From Balaenoptera acutorostrata (taxonomy: Eukaryota > Chordata > Mammalia > Artiodactyla > Balaenopteridae), in the NCBI RefSeq assembly GCF_949987535.1, contig NC_080067.1:59206405-59270404 (forward strand): a stretch of DNA of 64,000 nt. The letters run 5' to 3'. The notes beneath the pieces were generated by a model. It saw only the letters and a list, made by a program, of their open reading frames with translations. It ran no database searches and was not told the origin of the DNA. Shown in pieces: positions 62,976 through 64,000 of the stretch. The translations under genes were made by a program, and so were the position numbers. The first letter of the stretch is position 1, and each line of letters starts with the position of its first letter.

Positions 62976-64000
62976 ACTTTACAGCTGTCCCTCGGGCTCT
63001 ACTCGTAGCAAGAGTGTAAGAAACCTTATACTCAAGATAAATTTTAAACTCTAGGTATCTAATAGTTTTCCTAGTTAGAGAACCTGAATTATATATAAAT
63101 GGAAAAGCAAAGTCTTTTTAAATTACTTTTTTTATATGTTAAAGTCTATTTTCCTATTCCTATATATCACTTCATACCTGATAACATTTACCTGTCATGA
63201 AGATCTATCTACACATGTACAATATTTCATTTACTTAGTCCCCCCAACTGTTAACTGAGCATAAAATTAGATACATTAGTTATGTGTGTATAAATAAATA
63301 TACAAATATATGAAGTGTACTTGCATGCACATAGGATTTATATATTCATGTAATCCCATAATATAGTCAATAACTTCTCCACATACTTGAGCCCTTTCTT
63401 CACGTTGCCTGGATGTGGCAATGTTGGAGGAGGATTTCATGACAGACAAACAGGATGAGGGTTTTACGCTCTCCAGACTGAAACTTTAGTTGTACTGACA
63501 GGAAACTTGCCTGTAACCTAGAGTACTCCCCAGGTTTTTAAATTTAAGGGCCAGTACTTTTCCCCCTTAAACTCTAGGTATTTTCATAAGGTCACCATCA
63601 TTTTTTATGTAAAAGAAATACAGTGAGCGTTAATAATTAGTATCCAGATGTAAACCTCAGGTAAACCCATTCATGCATCTCAAAAATAGGATCTATTTTT
63701 TGTATCATGGGAAGCTCAGAACTGAGATTAACTGTTAATCAGTGCATATTTACATCTGGACACTCTAAACTTACATGTTAAGGACACTTTCAACAAATAG
63801 TTTTAGGTAAGCATCGTGTTAGAGGCAATACAATCATTTTGCCTTTGAAAAGGGGACTGTGTTGGCCAGCAGTACAGCCTAATATGTTTTTATAAATCTG
63901 AAGATAAAAGTGGAGGTTCCTCCTGCCCAAAGAACACAGACTTTTCTCTGAGGCTTCTTTTGAATGACATTGAAGGTGGAATAGTTCCCAGCTCCAGTGT
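62976..64000. other. AT-rich non-coding DNA to window end
   Basis: No gene or repeat recognised. 'atatttacatctgga' near 63747 and 'tagtatccagatgtaaacct' near 63638 are partially inverted, which is probably chance. Confidence 0.5.

Overview
This window looks like nuclear DNA from a cetacean (whale, dolphin or porpoise). I see no host protein-coding gene, rRNA, functional tRNA, CRISPR array or operon. Three tRNA-derived SINEs of the CHR type common in whales support the assignment (about 6597-6885, 51707-68067 excluded: 51707-52067, and 54228-54530), as do several LINE-1 (L1) copies of whale/artiodactyl type. I see no BovB LINEs or Bov-tA/ART2A SINEs, which argues against a ruminant. The rest is AT-rich non-coding DNA with ancient mammalian repeats (MIR, L2, MER5-like hAT elements, MaLR LTRs), so the window is intergenic or deep intronic.

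Layout. 1-20959: AT-rich DNA with scattered old repeats, one young CHR SINE with a perfect 15-bp target-site duplication (TSD), an L1 3' stub and two LTR-like elements. 20960-27380: an ancient L1 split by a full-length but dead sense-strand L1 (21223-27102) with a perfect 17-bp TSD. 27381-34360: ancient repeats, including a nearly complete MLT1-type LTR. 34364-47508: a nest of L1s, all on the minus strand. A long 5'-truncated L1 (34611-36951 plus 45010-47493) is split by an 8.06-kb insertion. That insertion holds a 5'-truncated L1 3' end (36952-37836), a short non-L1 segment ending in AATAAA plus poly(A) (37837-37937, read on the minus strand), and a full-length L1 (37938-45009). 47509-64000: L2, MIR and MLT1 remnants, a G-rich/C-rich satellite, two more CHR SINEs and a short L1 3' end.

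The most notable element is the full-length minus-strand L1. Its ORF2 is open for 1,272 aa and keeps every endonuclease and reverse-transcriptase catalytic residue I could check. ORF1 is open except for one TAG at codon 9, which is followed directly by an in-frame ATG. It has a 1.9-kb CpG-rich 5' UTR with a YY1-type motif at its start. The short segment after it looks like a 3' transduction, and it sits directly against a second, truncated L1 inside a single TSD. That suggests a chimeric insertion by template switching, or two closely spaced events.

Family names were assigned by recognising consensus features by eye. Ancient-repeat boundaries are approximate, usually within 10-40 bases.
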